A stretch of 64,000 bases of DNA from NCBI GenBank assembly GCA_001692895.1, contig KV748226.1:374329-438328 (forward strand), given 5' to 3'. The position numbers were made by a program, and so were the translations under genes. The notes beneath the pieces were generated by a model, which did no database searches, was not told where the DNA came from, and was given only the letters and a program-made list of their open reading frames with translations. The first letter of the stretch is position 1. Every line of letters begins with the position of its first letter. Shown here in pieces: positions 34,196 through 47,710 of this stretch. This DNA comes from Cenococcum geophilum 1.58. Its lineage: Eukaryota; Ascomycota; Dothideomycetes; Gloniales; Gloniaceae.

Positions 34196-37100
34196 CCTAG
34201 ATATCTTAATACCTTATATAACTAAGAAATTTCTAGGGTGTTCTTATCCTTATATTCTTCTAGTAGCTTATCGTCTTTATTATACTAGCATTCTATCTAC
34301 TTATCTAGGTACTTTAGCGGTTTAAATTTATTAGGGTAGTAGCTATAAAACTTCTAAAGCTTATAGGGACTACCTATAAGGTTCTATATAGGGTACTAAG
34401 TAAGGTCTAGGTTATATCCTTTCTAACTAATATAATACTTTAATACTCCCTTTATAAGTTTATAGGCTAGTATTTCTTTAATTTCCTATTTATTATCGCT
34501 ATTAACTTAAATTAGTAGGGAAGGTTTATTCTTTTATCTAGGTAGTAGGTTATTTATAGCTTTTTATAGCTTATCCGGTAAGAAGATAGGGTGAACTTTA
34601 ATTAAGTCTGGGAGCTTAACCTTATATAAGTTGCCTACTTTATTAAGAATTTTATATGGTCCTACTATTTTATAGTCTAGCTTATAGCTAGGCTATTCTG
34701 TTTTTTAGTTCTTTATTATAACCTAGACTATATTGCCTATAGTAAAGTTAGGCTTACGCCTATACTTATTCGCCTACTATTTTATTAATTTTTAGGCCTT
34801 TTTTAGGTTTATATAGGCTACTTTCTAAGCTTCTTCTAAGCGCTTAGCGTACTACTAGGCTTCCTTATAAAATAGTTTTTCGCGTATAGTTTAGGGCCCT
34901 TCTAGTCTTTCCTAGTTAAAGCTTATATAGGGTAGGTAACCTATTTCTAGTTAAATAGGGGCAAATCCAGTAGAGTTGTAGGGTAGGGTTGCTTAGGCGT
35001 AGTCTATTAAGGGTAATAGTTTAGCCTAGTTATCCTAGAAGTAGTTAATAAAAGGCCGGAGTCTCTAATCCAAGTATTAATTTATAATCTCCGTTTAACC
35101 GTCTATTTAGGGGTAATATACTATAGAAAGCTTTAGCTTAATACCTAGGATTCGGGTAAACTTATTCTAAAAGGCTAATATAAACTACGGCCCGCGGTTA
35201 GATATAATAGTGTCTAGTAGTCCGTAAATTTAGTAGACGTAGTAGATATATAATTAGGCTGCCTTTTTAGTATTAATATTTTTATAATAGGGAATTAAGA
35301 ACGGGCGCTTACCGAAGCGGTTAACTAGGATTATAACCATATTATATCCGTTATGGTTTAGAGGTAGCTTATAAAAGTCTATAGAGACGTATTACTAGGG
35401 GTGGTCGGGTATTAGGAGGGGTTTTAATAGTCCTAGGGTCTTATCTCGTGGAATTATAGACCTATAGTAGTTATTATAGTTCCGTATATAGCGGTTAATA
35501 TCTATAATTATTCTAGGCTAGTAGTAGCGGTCGCTAATAATCCTACGGGTTTTATTCTTTCTAGGGTAAGCCGTAGAGACCTAGGTATATACTTTAGTAA
35601 TAAGCCGGGTCCGTAAGTTCTATTTCTTTACTACTACTAACTATTTCTAATGCTTAAGTAATCCATTTTTAAGGGACTATAGGCTGGTAACGTTCTTTAC
35701 CTTTTTACGGTACTCCTATAGAGAAGGGGCCGTACGGTTTATCTATAGCAATTTATTAATTAAGTCAAGTCCTAAAGGGTTAATAGGATACATCTCAGCG
35801 CCTAAAGAGTCTATACTTAGTTCTGCCTATATCTAGGGGTTAAGGTACTCTAGTTATAGTAGCGTCTAGGTCTATAATAAGATCTTTATAGCCGTATAGT
35901 CACCTAGGTCTTATTTACGCCTAGCAAAAGCATCCGCATGGTTTGTAGCGCCTAGTCTATATATAATTAAGAAGTTAAACTAAGATAGGATATCCGCCTA
36001 GCGTGCCTACTGGGCTGTAAGGGCCTTAGTTATTATAAAGTATTCTAGGGCCTTATAATCTAACACTACTTTAATAGGTTTAGGGGTCCCCTCTAGCTAT
36101 ATACGCTAGTACTAAAAGCTAGAGATAATAGCTAGCATTTCTTTATTATGGATGTGGTAGTTTAGTTTAGCATCTATTATAGTCTTTAAATAGTATACAA
36201 TAGGGTACTATTCTCCGTCCGGTTATTTCTGGGAAAAAAACACCGGCTATTACGCTGTCTAAGGCATTAGTTTCTAGTATTAAGGGCCGTTCTGGGTCAA
36301 AGTAGGCAAATAAGGGGATTAACACTAGCCGTTTTTTAAGCTTATTAAAGGCCTGTATATATATAGCGTTAAAGTAAAAGGGCTGGTCTTTTTTAGTAAG
36401 GCGGTTAAAAGGCCGGGTAATCTTACTATAGTTCTTAATAAAGCGTTAGTAGAAGTTATAGAAACCTAAAAACAATTATACCCCCTTTATAGTCCGTAGG
36501 GGCGTCCACTAGTTAATTATAGTTATTTTCTTTAGGTTGGCCTTAATTCCGTCTATACTAATAATAAAACCTAGGTACTTTATACGCTTAATACTAAATT
36601 CTAACTTCTTAATATCAGCCTAAAGGCTAGCTTTACGGAGCCGTTATAGGACTTTATAGACGTACTCCTTATATTCTAGTTTATTCTCTAAGTAGATTAT
36701 AATATTATTTAAATAGGCCGTATAGAAGTCGTTAAGGTAGTTAAAGAGTACATTATTTATATACCGCTGGTATATAGCTAGTCCGTTAGTTAGTCTAAAA
36801 GAAAGTACCTTATATTTATACGTCCCGTAACGGGTTTAGAATATAGTAAAATCCTTAGACCTAGGGTCTGTTCTAATTCAGTAAAAGGCCTAGCAAATAT
36901 TAAACTTTATAAAAACCTTAGCTCTACTTATTTAGGTAAGAGTCTTATTAAGTAAGGGTAGCGGGTAGCGGTCCTTACGGGTTATATTATTTAGCTTATA
37001 GTAGTTAATATAGAAGCGCAGTCCTCTATTTAGCTTTTTAATAAAGAAAATAGGTAAGTTAAAAGGGGCTTAGCTAGGCTTAATAAAGCCCTTATTTAGG

Positions 37101-39622
37101 TTATTAATAAAGTACTACTTTATAGCCTATAATTCAGCAATAGACTATAGGTAGAGAGGGCTAAAGCTAAGGGTACTTCCCTTATCTTGCTTAATCTTAA
37201 TCTTATAGTTATATAGTTAGTAGGGTAAAAGTATATTAAACGCTGCCTTAGAGAATACGTCTTTAAATTTCCGGTATTAATTAGGCAGTTTTTACTCTAC
37301 TAGTTCTTTATCCATAAACTCACTTTCCTATCCGCTAAGCTTGCTTTCCTTTTCCTTAATTATTTAGTTAATTTTATATAGGCTAGTTATAAAGGTAATA
37401 GTATTAGGCTAAACTAGGTTCTAGTAGAATCCTATAGCGCTAATATAGCAGACATTAACTAGTAGGAGGTCCGTAGGTTTCTTTAGCGTCCGTTAGGCCG
37501 TGGTTTACGGTATAGGGTTTATAGTCTTTCTTAGCTTACGTTCTATTTTCCGTAAGTTATCCTTCCTATCTATTAGTTTAGTGTAACGTCTAATACCCCT
37601 AGCTTTCCTTTATAGCTTTATAGGGTTCTTTATAGGGAACTTAGCTAGGTCACTACCGACTTCCTAGGTCTTTAGTGCGGGTAGCGTAATATAGGTAGTT
37701 TAAGGGCGGCGTAGTATACGGATCCGTTACAGGTTAAGCTATACGTCCTTCTTAAAGGCCTAGTCTCTGCGTATAGCATCGGCCTAGTAAATAGTATTAA
37801 TCTAGGGCCGTATAAGGTTTTCTATTATAATGCTAATTTCTTTTATAAAGGAAGGGGTTAGGGGTAGAGTTTTAGGCTAGATAAGCCGTTTACTCTATAC
37901 TTTAAGCTACAAGCCTAAATAGGCTAGCTATTTTCTTCCTAAGATTATATTATAGCTTCCTAAGTCCATAATAAGAAAGGGGATGTTATACTACCTTTAT
38001 CCGTTAACGCGGAGGTAGATCTATAAGATAGTTATAATAAATAGCCCTATACGTCCGTTATAACCGCAAATAGGGATTAGTTTAGGCAGTTCTTTAAGGG
38101 GTATATTTAAAAAGTTAGCCAGTTTTATAGCGCACTTTATATTAATTAAGGTAAAGGTATTTACTCCTAAGTCAGCTAAAGCAGAGGTTAAAACTTAATA
38201 TTTATTATAAAATAAAGTATAAGGGATAGTACAGCTTCTTCTACTAACTAGCTAACCTAGATTAATATATAATATATTAATCCCTTTTAACCCTAGAGAG
38301 GAGTCTTCCTCTAAGGTTCCTCTTTTTCTAGCTTTATACTATCCTCCTAAATTAACAGGACCTTATTTATCTTTACCTTTATTAGGCAGTTCCTTATAGG
38401 GTAGCCTATTTAACCGCATAAAAAGTAAGCTCCTTAATCGCTAAAGGCCTATATATAGGGGTCGCTATATATAGGCCAGGTATATACCGGGCCCATAGTA
38501 GGGGTAGCTACGCGGCTAACTACTAGGTTAACTATAGGAGCTACTAATTATACCGGGGCACTATAGGCCGTACTTATAGTACTTATAGCCTAGTTTATAA
38601 GGTTTCTAGTTTTTAGCCAATTAGTATATACCTTAATTCGATAAAGACCTTAGTTAATAGCTAGGCAATAATCCGTAAGTTCCTTTAACATCTATACTAT
38701 AGTATAAGCTAGTAATACGGCCCGCTATAGGTCCAGGGTAAGCTTATTAAAGAGGTCTAGTAGTAGGTCTTCTTAGGGGATTTAGGCCTATCCGGCTAGG
38801 TATAAAAAGCGGGTTTAAAAGGCTAAAAAGGTCTCCGTTGTTTTTATATTTAGGCTTTTATAGCTAAGGCAGGCGTTCTATACTTTAAAAGGGTCTTTAT
38901 AAATAGAAGACAAGTATTTAATTATTTCTTCTTTAGAGATAAAGGGGTCTATTAAGTCTTTAATGTATTACGGGCGTAAATACGTCTAGGCGTCTTCGCT
39001 AGTACGGCTAAAGATATAGGCTATTCTAGCTTAGGCGTTAGGGAAGTAGTCTATATTAACTTTAAGCTTATCCTATAATTAAAGCTTCCAATTATTAAAT
39101 ATAGGGTTAGTTCCGTCTATAAGTAGTAGGGGGTCCGCAACCTTTGTTAACCGCTTCGGTGCTATATAGGCCTTAGTAGATCTACTAAGGCGCTAAAATA
39201 GGGCCTAAAGGACTATAGTAAGTCTTTAGTTATTTAATAATAACTTATTATTAGATATAGGGGTATCTCTAGCTTTAAGCAGCTCTTACAATTATTTAAT
39301 TTTAGTATTAGCAGCCACAAGCTCCGCCTAGGGGGTTAAAACATTAATTATTTCTTCGTCTAAAGTATTTAAGGGTCCTATAGCTACTTTACCTACTACT
39401 ATAGTTTATAGCATAGTAGTAGGGGTATTAGGTAATTCCGGGTAATTTCTTTAGGGGTTCTAGTCTATGCGTATCTTATAGGTCTTTTTCTTAGGGTTCT
39501 ATTCTTTTCTTTTAGGTCCTATCCTTATAGTCCTAGTAATGTCCTTAGGGTCCTATTCTATGTTCTTGTAAATATATTTAAGTTCCTTCTTAGGAAGAAA
39601 GAGTAGAGTAAGCTTTAGATAA

Positions 39623-39849
39623 TATTAGCGACTTAGTTAATTAAGATATAAGCATAGTAAAAGGGTCGCGCAAGCCTATATAATTGGATTGTCTATAAAC
39701 GAGAATTTAAAGCTAGGGAAAGGAAAGGAGAAGAAGAGAAGCGCCGTTCGATATTTTATAAGATCTTTATATCACATAACCGCAATATACGGCAATCTAT
39801 AACAACTTACCGGTGTAAAATTCTACTAAGTTCTACTAGTGCCGTAATA
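39623..39849 (-). repeat. LTR of element B (right, 5' LTR in element orientation)
   Basis: 227 bp, TATTAGCGAC...GCCGTAATA, followed by the duplicated target aatag. Confidence 0.9.
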
Positions 39850-42800
39850 AATAGGATAAGAACACAGAATAGGACCCTAAGGATAGGACTTAAAAGAAAA
39901 GAACAGAACCCTAAGAAAAGGATATATAAGATACGCACAGACTAAAACCCCTAAAGAAATTACCCGGAATTACCTAACACCCTTACCACCATACTATAAA
40001 CTATAGTAGCAGGTAAAGCAGCTATAGGACCCTTAAATACTTTAAATAAAGAAATAATTAACATTTTAACCCCCTAGGCGGAGCCTACGGCTACTAATAC
40101 CAAAATTAAATAACTACGAGAGCTACTTAAAGCTAGAGATACCCCTATATCTAATAATAAGTTATTATTAAATAACTAAAGACTTGCTATAGTCCTTTAG
40201 GCCCTATTTTAGCGCCTTAGTAAATTTACTAAGGCCTATATAGCACTAAAGTAGTTAGTAAAGGTTATAGACCCCCTACTACTTACAGACAGAACTAACC
40301 CTATATTTAATAATTAGAAGCTTTAATTACAGGATAAGCTTAAAGTTAATATAGACTACTTTCCTAGCGCCCGAGCTAAAATAGCCTATATCTTTAGCTA
40401 TACTAGCAAAGACGCCTAGACGCATTTACGCTTATAATATACTAAAGACTTAGCAAACCCCTTTATCTTTAAAGAAGAAATAATTAAATACTTATTTTCT
40501 ATTTATAAAGACCTTTTTAAAGTATAAAACGCCCGCTTTAGCTATAAAAACCTAAATATAAAAATAACGGAGACCTTTTCGGCCTTTTAAACCCGCTTTT
40601 TATACCTAGCCAAATAGACCTAGATCCTTTAAGAAGACCTACTACTAGACCTCTTTAATAAGCTTACCCTAGACCTATAGCGGGCCGTATTACTAGCTTA
40701 TACTACGGTATAGACGTTAAAGAAACTTATAAACTATTACCTAGCTATTAACCAAGGCTTTTATTAAATTAAGGTACGCGCTAATTAGCTAAAAACTAAA
40801 AACCTTATAAATTAGGCCGTAAGTACTATAAGTACGGCCTATAGTACCCTAGCACAATTGGTAACTCCTATAGTTAACCTAGTAGTTAGCCGTATAGCTA
40901 CCCCTACTATAGGCCTAGTATACACCCGGCCTATATATAGTAACCCCTATATATAGGCCCTTAGCGATTAAGGAGCTTACTTCTTATATAGTTAAATAGG
41001 CTACTCTATAAGAAACTGCCTAATAAAGGTAAAGATAAATAAGGTCTTATTAATTTAGGAGAATAATATAAAGCTAGAAAAAGAGGAACCTTAGAAAAAA
41101 ACTCCTCTTTAGGGTTAAAAGGGATTAATATATTATATATTAATCTAGGTTGGCTAGTTAGTAGAAAAAGCTATACTATCCCTTATACTTTATTTTATAA
41201 TAGATATTAAGTTTTAACCTTTACTTTAGCTAACTTAGGAGTAAATACCTTTACCTTAATTAATATAAAGTGCGCTGTAAAACTAGCTAACTTTTTAAAT
41301 ATATCCCTTAAAGAACTACCTAAACTAATCCCTATTTACGGTTATAATAGATAGATAGGGCTACTTATTACAACTATCTTGCGGATTTACCTTCACGTTA
41401 ATAGACGAAGGTAGTATAATATCCCCTTCCTTATTACGGACCTTAGAAGCTATAATATAATCTTAGGGAGAAAATAGCTAGCCTATTTAGGCTTATAGCT
41501 TAATATATAGAATAGGCAGCTTATTTAGCCTAAAATTATACCCCTAACGCCTTCCTTTATAAAAAAGATTAGTATTATAATAGAAAACCTTATACGGCTA
41601 TAGATAGACACTATTTACTAAGCCAATATAACGCGTAGGGACTAGGCTTTTAAAAAGGATATATAGCTTAATCTATAACGGATCTATATATTACGCCGCC
41701 CCTAAACTACCTATATTACACTACCCGCACTAAAGATTTAGAAAGTTAATAGTAGCCTAGCTAAGTCCCTAATAAAGAACCTAGGCCCTATATAGCTATA
41801 AAGGAAGGCTAGGGATATTAGACGCTATACTAAACTAATAAATAGGAAGGATAATTTATAGAAAATAGAATGTAAGCTAAGGAAGACTATAAACTTTATA
41901 CCGTAAACTACGGCCTAATAGACGCTAAAGAAACCTACAGACCTCCTACTAGTTAATATCTGCTATATTAGCGCTATAGGATTCTACCAGAACCTAGTTT
42001 AGCTTAATGCTATTACCTTTATAACTAGCCTATATAAAATTAACCGAATAATTAAGGGAAAAAAAAGTAAGCTTAGCAAATAGAAAAATAGGCTTATAGA
42101 TAAAGAACTAGTAGAATAAAAACTACCTAATTAACACTAGAAATTTAAGGATATATTCTCTAAGGTAGCGTCTAATATGCTTTTACCCTATTAACTATAT
42201 AACTATAAGATCGAGATTAAGTAAAATAAGGGAAGTACCCTTAGCTTTAGCCCTCTCTACCTATAGTTTATTGCCGAATTATAGGCTATAAAGTAGTACT
42301 TTATTAATAACTTAAATAAGGGCTTTATTAAGCCTAGCTAAGCCCCTTTTAACTTACTTATCCTCTTTATTAAAAAGCTAAATAGAGGACTGCGCTTCTG
42401 TATTAACTACTATAAGCTAAATAATATAACCCGTAAGGACCGCTACCCGCTACCTTTACTTAATAAGACTTTTACCTAAATAAGTAGAGCTAAGGTTTTT
42501 ATAAAGCTTAATATCCGCTAGGCCTTTTACTAAATTAAAATAAACCCTAGGTTTAAGGATCTTACTATATTTCGGACCTATTATAAAACGTATAAATATA
42601 AGGTACTTCCTTTTAGACTAACTAATAGACTAGCTACGTACTAGCGGTATATAAATAATATACTCTTTAACTACCTTAATAACTTCTATACGGCCTATTT
42701 AGATAATATTATAATCTACTTAGAGAACAAACTAGAATATAAGGAGTATATTTATAAAGTCTTATAACGGCTCCGCAAAGCTAGCCTTTAGGCCAATATT

Positions 42801-45187
42801 AAGAAGTTAGAATTTAGTATTAAGCGTATAAAGTACCTAGGTTTTATTATTAGTATAGATAGAATTAAAGCCAACCTAGAAAAAACGGCTATAATTAACT
42901 AGTAGACGTCCCTACGGACTATAAAGGGGGTATAATTATTTTTAGGTTTCTATAACTTTTACTAATACTTTATTTAGAACTATAGTAGGATTGCCTAGCC
43001 TCTTAACCGCCTTACTAGGAAAAACTAGCCCTTTTACTTTAACGCTATATATATGTAGGCCTTTAATAAGCTTAAAAAACGGCTAGTGTTAGCCCCCCTA
43101 CTTGCCTACTTTAACTTAGAATGGCCCTTAATGCTAGAAACTAATGCCTTAGATAGCGTAATAGCTAATATTTTTTCCTAGAAGCAACTGGACGGAGAAT
43201 AGTACCCTATTATATACTATTTAAAGACTATAATAGATGCTAAACTAAACTACTACATCTATAATAAAGAAATGCTAGCTATTATTCTTAGCTTTTAGCA
43301 CTGGTATATATAGTTAGAGGGGACCCCTAAACCTATTAAGGTAGTGTTAGATTATAAGGCCCTTATAGCCTAATAGGCACACTAGGCGGATATCCTATCT
43401 TAGTTTAACTTCTTAATTATATATAGACTAGGCGCTATAAACTATATAAATGCTTTTACTAGGCGCGAATAAGACCTAGGTAACTATATAGCTATAAAGA
43501 TCTTATTATAGACCTAGACGCTACTATAACCAGAGTACCTTAACTTTTAGATACGGGCAGAACTAAATACAGACTCTTTAGATGCCGAGATATACCCTAT
43601 TAACTCTATAGAACTAAACCTTATTAATAAACTACTATAGGTAAACCGTACGGCCCCTTCTCTATAGGAGTATCGTAAAAAGGTAAAGAATGTTTCTAGC
43701 CTATAGTCCCTTAAAAGTAGACTGCTTAAGTATTACGAATAGCTAGTAGTAGCAGAGGAATAGAACTTATGGACTTGGCTTATTGCCGAAGTATATACCT
43801 AGGTCTCTACGGCCTACCTTAGAAAAAATAAAACCTATAGGATTATTAGTAATCGCTACTACTAGCCCAGAATAATTATAAATATTAACCGCTATATACG
43901 GAACTGTAATAACTACTATAGGTCTACAATTCCACGAGATAAGACCCTAGGATTATTAAAACCCCTCTTAATACCTAATTGTTCTTAGTAATATATCTCT
44001 ATAGACTTTTATAAGCTACCTCTAGACCGTAATAGATATAATATAGTTATAATCCTAGTTAACCGTTTCGGCAAGCGCCTGTTTTTAATTCCCTATTATA
44101 AGAATATTAATGCTAAAGAGGCAGCCTAATTATATATCTATTACGTCTACTAAATTTATAGACTACTAAACACTATTATATCTAACCGCGGGCTATAGTT
44201 TATATTAGCCTTTTAGAATAAGTTTACCTAAATCCTAAGTATTAAGCTAAAGCTTTTTACGGTATATTACCCCTAGATAGACAGTTAAACGGAGATTATA
44301 AATTAATACTTAGACTAGAGACTTTGGCCTTTTATTAACTACTTTTAAAATAACTAGGCCGAACTGTTACCTATAATAAACTACGCCTAAATAACCCTAC
44401 CCTATAACTCTACTGGACCTACCCCTATTTAACTAAAAATAGGTTACCTACCCTATATAAGCTTTAACTAGGAAAGACTAGAAGGGCCCTAAACTATACG
44501 CGAAAAACTATCTTATAAGGAAGCCTAGTAGTACACTAAGCGCTTAGAAGAAGCCTAGAAAGTAGCCTATATAAACCTAAAAAAGGCCTAGAAATTAATA
44601 AAACAGTAGGTAAATAAGTATAGGCGCGAGCCTGACTTTACTATAGGTAATATGGTCTAGGTTATAACAAAAAACTAGAAAATAAAACGGCCTAGCTGTA
44701 AGCTAGACTATAAAATAGTAGGACTATATAAAATTCTTAACAAAATAGGCAATTTATATAAGGTTAAGCTTCCAGACTTAATTAAGTTTATCCTATTTTT
44801 TTTACCAGATAAGCTATAGAAAGCTATAAATAACCTCCTACCTAGATAAAAGAATAAACCTCCCCTACTAATTTAAGTTAATAGCGATAATAAATAGGAA
44901 ATTAAAGAAATACTAGCCTATAAACTTATAAAGGGAGTATTAAAGTATTATATTAGTTAGAAAGGATATAACCTAGACCTTACTTAGTACCCTATATAGA
45001 ACCTTATAGGTAGTCCCTATAAGCTTTAGAAGTTTTATAGCTACTACCCTAATAAATTTAAACCGCTAAAGTACCTAGATAAGTAGATAGAATGCTAGTA
45101 TAATAAAGACGATAAGCTACTAGAAGAATATAAGGATAAGAACACCCTAGAAATTTCTTAGTTATATAAGGTATTAAGATATCTAGG

Positions 45188-45210
45188 AACTTTAACCAGC
45201 GGTTAAAGTT
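45188..45210. repeat. 3' hairpin AACTTTAACC...GGTTAAAGTT, copy in element C
   Basis: Same hairpin, about 80 bp before the 3' LTR of C. Confidence 0.85.
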
Positions 45211-45287
45211 ATCTAATTAGTTAGATTCTCTTACTAAGACTTTTAGCGACAAAGCCTAAGGGTAGGCTTTTTTAAAGGGGGGGGTAA

Positions 45288-45489
45288 TGTCACGGCACTG
45301 GCAGAACTTGGTAGAACTTTACGGTCACGTGATTAAAGGACCGTATAAAAGAACCCTTCTTTAACTAGCGCTGCTCTCCTTCTCCTTTCCTTTCTCTAGC
45401 TTTAGATTCTCGTTTATAGACAATCCAATCGTATAGGCTTACGCGACCCTTTTGCCGTGCTTATGTCTCGATTAACTAAGTCGCTAACA
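45288..45489 (+). repeat. 3' LTR of element C
   Basis: 202 bp, TGTCACGGCACTGG...TCGCTAACA, after a G-rich polypurine tract and followed by cgcgc. Confidence 0.92.
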
Positions 45490-45494
45490 CGCGC

Positions 45495-46365
45495 TAATTT
45501 GTATATAATCCTTACCAAAACTTATATACTATACTATTTTTTCAGCTATTAATTAATAACATACTAACGTCTTTATAAATAATTAGCTAATATTACGTTT
45601 TAGAGCTTTATAGGGCGATTCTAACGCTGCCAAAATTATTATAAACGGCCTGGTAGTTACCGCTACGTTTTACCCTAAATATTACCGCTAAAATAGTAAA
45701 CATTTAGCCAGAACTATTAACCATTACCAATTTTTAACGTTTAACCTCCTATATTAATATTTATAGTAGATAAACACCTAAATAGCTAATATATTATATC
45801 TAGATTAATTCTATGCCTTATTACCTGCTTTATTGCTCCTCTATTACCTATACTACCTAAATATTAACCTATAAACGCCCTACTAACTCCGTATTTACTA
45901 ATAAGCTATATAGTGCCATTTAGTATAAAGAAACGCTTAAAGGCCTTAATAAGGAGGCTAAAAGTTAGAAATACGCCTAGTATAGTATATAACTGTCCTT
46001 ATACTACTAGTAAGGTAGTAAATAATACTATTAATATAGTAGACGTCTTTAAAAAGCAACGCTTTAATAGTAAGGTGTCTTAGTTACTAGTAGTAGATAG
46101 TAAAGCTTTTTAGTTATAGTAGATAGACCTATAAATATCTTAACTCTCTACCAGCTTGGCCAGCTAGGATATACCTTAACTCTCTACTAGCTTAGCTAGT
46201 TAGGATATACTAAAAATACAGGTAGCTAGAGCCTAGAGAAAAATCTAAGATAAAAAAAAAACCTAATATAACAACTTAAGCATAAGATAACGCAATTTAG
46301 GATACTATATTACTGCTATATAATAACAAATTCTATATAAAAAATAAGTAGGTATATTTGGAGGC
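45495..46365. other. RIP-altered DNA, originally upstream of the host gene; no gene recognised
   Basis: Before element C inserted, this sequence joined directly to 33597. It is AT-rich and stop-dense on both strands, so it is probably itself an old repeat. A two-copy 36 bp tandem repeat lies at 46139-46210. Confidence 0.5.
46139..46210. repeat. Two-copy 36 bp tandem repeat
   Basis: Units 46139-46174 and 46175-46210, built on CTTAACTCTCTACYAGCTT and ending GGATATAC. The differences are transitions. Confidence 0.85.
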
Positions 46366-47110
46366 TGTCACGGGAGTTACCCGCGTATGTTCGTCCCGTG
46401 ACACCTACGCACGTACTATCGCAACCCCTATATCTTCGAACACGTTTCCTAACCTATTCCTGTTCTGCATCAAACGTCTTAAACCATCACGCGTCAATAT
46501 ACTTAGCACGGTCAATAGCTAGCAATCAAGCTTATTTGTAAACTGCTTTGTCGACTCCGTAACACTACGTTCGATCCCCTACCTACTAGTATTATAGCTG
46601 CTAGACCAGTCACAGGCCGCAGTGCTACGCCGCATTGCACGATGCATAGGCGGGTAGCTAGACTGCCGCTGGCTGCGAGGCTAGAATTATAATACTAGTA
46701 CCGTCGTCTGCCGCATACAATAGGAAGGGTACCTGCTGGCATGTTACTGCCCTTTGGTTTGACCTAATGGCTCACATCCTACTACATAACGAACACGAAC
46801 ACGGAAGCTGGCACCTTACTACTGTCCTACCGACCTGCAATATTACTGCCCTGCAACCGACAAGACCTCGCGCCGTTACGCCTGCGAAATGACCCCGATA
46901 ACCCATCGTGCCGATAAGCCTACGACCTGACCCGAATACGACTAGGTAGAGCTTTACTCCCTAGACCCCCGAACCTGTTGCTTGCATTATACTGCTGCCC
47001 GAACCAATAAGCCTCGTGCCGATATACCTACGAGACAACCCGTTGCTGGTACTATACTACTACCGTCCGAACCTACTGCTGAAGCTCTCTGCATCTAATA
47101 CCTGAATTGT
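46366..47110. other. GC-balanced non-coding patch with two inverted repeats
   Basis: Unlike its surroundings this 0.75 kb is not RIP-altered. It has CpG-rich sequence but no ORF of note. TGTCACGGG / CCCGTGACA (46366-46374, 46395-46403) forms a 9-base hairpin at its left edge. A 13-base inverted pair, TACTAGTATTATA / TATAATACTAGTA, lies at 46584-46596 and 46688-46700. Loose repeats of the ACTGCYCGAACC and CTRCGA type run from about 46820 to 47080. It may be a low-copy repeat or an LTR start; I cannot decide. Confidence 0.5.
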
Positions 47111-47194
47111 CTTAAGCCACCCAAACCTATTGCTATCTATATCTACCTACCCATTAATATCTATTTATTTATGCCTACTTATCTATGCTACCTT

Positions 47195-47216
47195 GATTTA
47201 ATTAATTAATTAAATC
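47195..47216. repeat. 22 bp perfect palindrome
   Basis: GATTTAATTAA followed by its exact reverse complement, made of TTAA repeats. Confidence 0.85.
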
Positions 47217-47227
47217 GTTTATAGTGT

Positions 47228-47352
47228 TTGCTAGCTAGTCGTTATTGTCTAGCTCTAGCGGCTGTTATCTAGTTTTAGTAACAGTTGTTTAGCTCTAGTA
47301 ATAGTTGTCTAGTTTTAATAACAGTGGTCTAGTTTTAGTAACGGTCCTCTAC
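47228..47352. repeat. Minisatellite of ~24 bp units
   Basis: About five imperfect units built on TTGTCTAGTTTTAGTAACAG, alternating with a TAGCTCTAG variant. Confidence 0.75.
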
Positions 47353-47462
47353 TAGCTACCGTTTTAGTGCCTCCCTAGGTAGAAAGGATATAAAGAAGGA
47401 AGAAAGGAAGGGTAAAAAATAAGGTAGCTATAAAGGTAGAGGTATATATAATTACTATTAGG

Positions 47463-47705
47463 AATATAGTGGGGACTTAATATAGAGCTTTGTGTAGAGC
47501 CTTTATATATAAAGCTTTACGTAAAGCCTTATACAGAGCCTCTATATATAAAGCTTTGTGTAAAGCTTTATAAAGAGCTTTATGTAGACCTCTATACGTA
47601 AAACTTTATATAGAGTGTTATGTAGAACCTTATATAAAGCTTTATATAGAGCTTTATACAGAGATTTATATAGAGCTTTATATAAAGCTTTATATAAAGC
47701 CTTTA
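47463..47705. repeat. Minisatellite of ~12 bp units (AGCTTTATATAG type)
   Basis: Roughly twenty imperfect 12 bp units such as AGCTTTATATAG and AGCCTTATATAA. It is rich in TpA and may itself have been shaped by RIP. Confidence 0.75.
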
Positions 47706-47710
47706 AATAA

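Larger units (their letters stand above)
33869..39849 (-). mobile_element. Gypsy (Ty3) LTR element B (fossil), nested in element C
   Basis: 5981 bp in reverse orientation, with 227 bp LTRs at 33869-34095 and 39623-39849 and a perfect target duplication, aatag (33864-33868, 39850-39854). On the minus strand gag is about 38.4-39.5 kb, reverse transcriptase 36.7-37.1 kb and integrase 34.9-35.6 kb. The polypurine tract lies just right of 34095. The LTR type and interior match element A. The LTR pair differs almost only by transitions. It is broken many times in the RIP manner. Being inside C, it inserted after C. Confidence 0.92.
33598..45489 (+). mobile_element. Gypsy (Ty3) LTR element C (fossil), split by element B
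   Basis: Two 202 bp LTRs (33598-33799, 45288-45489) with a perfect target duplication, cgcgc (33593-33597, 45490-45494). It reads on the plus strand. The leader is interrupted by element B (33869-39849), and coding resumes at 39850. Gag is about 40.0-41.1 kb, reverse transcriptase 42.2-42.75 kb, RNase H 42.9-43.5 kb and integrase 43.8-44.5 kb, with a G-rich polypurine tract just before 45288. The interior is the same family as element A, but the LTR is a 202 bp variant. The LTRs differ at about 12 positions, all transitions. It is broken many times in the RIP manner and landed about 400 bp upstream of the host gene's start codon. Confidence 0.92.

Noticed and set aside
47228-47352. CRISPR-like array
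   Set aside because: The units are directly adjacent without unique spacers, in a eukaryotic-type region; it is a minisatellite.
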